Below are positions 63,901 to 64,000 of a DNA stretch of 64,000 nt, piece by piece (the stretch's first letter is position 1; each line of letters begins with the position of its first letter). Location: NCBI GenBank assembly GCA_907163375.1, contig CAJQUW010011251.1:1-64000 (forward strand). Reading direction: 5' to 3'. The position numbers were made by a program, and so were the translations under genes. The DNA is from Prostheceraeus crozeri. Its lineage: Eukaryota; Platyhelminthes; Polycladida; Euryleptidae. The notes beneath the pieces were generated by a model that searched no databases, was not told the origin of the DNA, and saw nothing but the letters and a program-made list of their open reading frames with translations.

Positions 63901-64000
63901 AGAATATTCATGAGAACGACGTGCAATGAGGAAGCAATCTCTGCACGAGTTTTGTAGAGATTTCAATGTGAACGTGCTATGATGAAGCAACTCTCATGCA
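42996..64000 (+). repeat. Indel-rich part of the 56-bp array with interspersed clean stretches
   Basis: Most copies here carry unshared one- to several-base insertions (for example AATTTTTTCTCATGC near 43390, GAGTTTTTTTGTG near 45187) or deletions. Clean runs return at about 46.1-46.6, 46.8-47.3, 53.1-53.4, 54.2-54.5, 55.2-55.7 and 56.4-56.8 kb. Partial or rearranged copies appear at about 43205-43260, 46655-46700, 48105-48135, 52815-52850, 53423, 54855 and 56020. The indel-dominated, patchy noise suggests regional lack of consensus polishing on top of a real array. Confidence 0.75.
63686..63810 (+). repeat. Most diverged stretch of the 56-bp array near the window end
   Basis: About two copies' length in which the monomer is only just traceable (CCATGTGAGCGCCGTGC…CAATCACCTGCACCGAG…GGGAATTTCCTGTGAC), then recognisable copies resume to 64000. 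It may be a single-read, low-quality contig end or an old diverged block. The rising noise toward the end favours the former. Confidence 0.55.

Larger units (their letters stand above)
39592..64000 (+). repeat. 56-bp satellite array, roughly 430 head-to-tail copies
   Basis: The consensus runs ATGATGAAGCAATCTCATGC, ACGAGTTGTGTAGAGAATTT, CATGTGACGACGTGCT, 56 bp in all (for example CAATCTCATG at 39661 recurs at 39717). All copies face the same way to the end of the window. The monomer is not a multiple of three and contains TAG and TGA in several frames, so the short open frames seen on both strands are frameshift by-products. It carries four CpGs, three of them clustered in GACGACGTGC and its flank. 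It shares no convincing similarity with the 117-bp monomer. Function is unknown; structural heterochromatin is the default expectation. Confidence 0.97.

Noticed and set aside
43586-63926. Many 60-108 codon open frames on both strands of the 56-bp array
   Set aside because: 56 is not a multiple of three and every frame of the perfect array meets a stop. These frames exist only where indels shift the phase, and all encode rearrangements of the same repeat.
39592-64000. CRISPR array
   Set aside because: The 56-bp units are contiguous with no unique spacers, there are no cas genes, and the setting is a eukaryotic satellite.
1-64000. Centromeric CENP-B-box-like motif in either monomer
   Set aside because: Neither monomer contains the TTCG…CGGG core, so no centromere call can be made from sequence.
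1-64000. Common origin of the 117-bp and 56-bp monomers
   Set aside because: They share only short words such as CGAGTTG and GAGAAT, with no alignable order.

Overview
This window is almost entirely satellite DNA from what looks like an animal nuclear genome, probably an invertebrate. That assignment rests only on the non-LTR (LINE) retrotransposon remains and on the scale of the tandem arrays; no host gene is present to fix the taxon. Two unrelated, very large tandem arrays lie on either side of a ~3 kb AT-rich island that holds degraded transposable elements.

Layout. (1) 1-36557: a head-to-tail array of a 117-bp monomer, about 312 copies. The stretch between the two reference points 2502 and 36264 is accounted for exactly as 288 monomers, 32 of them 2 bp longer (CTCTGG to CTCTCTGG), plus two single-base homopolymer insertions. 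Most copies differ only at three recurrent sites. The first ~1.06 kb is full of scattered indels, while the last ~3 kb (33.6-36.56 kb) accumulates substitutions. (2) 36558-39468: the island. It contains a 5'-truncated, frame-broken LINE reverse transcriptase (about 37078-38084, + strand, ending in an ATT microsatellite), a 605-bp segment bounded by perfect 14-bp inverted repeats (38218-38822), and a ~243-bp minus-strand retroelement 3' end with a 16-bp target-site duplication (38850-39124). (3) 39469-39591: a transition zone with an inverted diverged 56-bp-type monomer, then direct diverged monomers, forming an imperfect hairpin. (4) 39592-64000: a head-to-tail array of a 56-bp monomer, roughly 430 copies. 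It is nearly identical to ~43.0 kb and then variably noisy to the end of the window, with the noisiest stretch at 63.69-63.80 kb.

No functional protein-coding gene, tRNA, rRNA or CRISPR can be supported. The very long open frames in the first array (up to 2959 codons) arise because 117 is divisible by three and one frame of the monomer lacks a stop. I treat them as a by-product of the satellite, not as genes. The indel-rich window edges and the indel-rich parts of the 56-bp array look more like unpolished long-read consensus than biology, so copy numbers and some variants here should be treated as assembly-dependent. I did not find a convincing undescribed biological system. The most informative signals are the inverted-monomer boundary of the second array, the insertion with a 16-bp target-site duplication, the 14-bp inverted-repeat pair, and the contrast between biological and technical edges of the first array.
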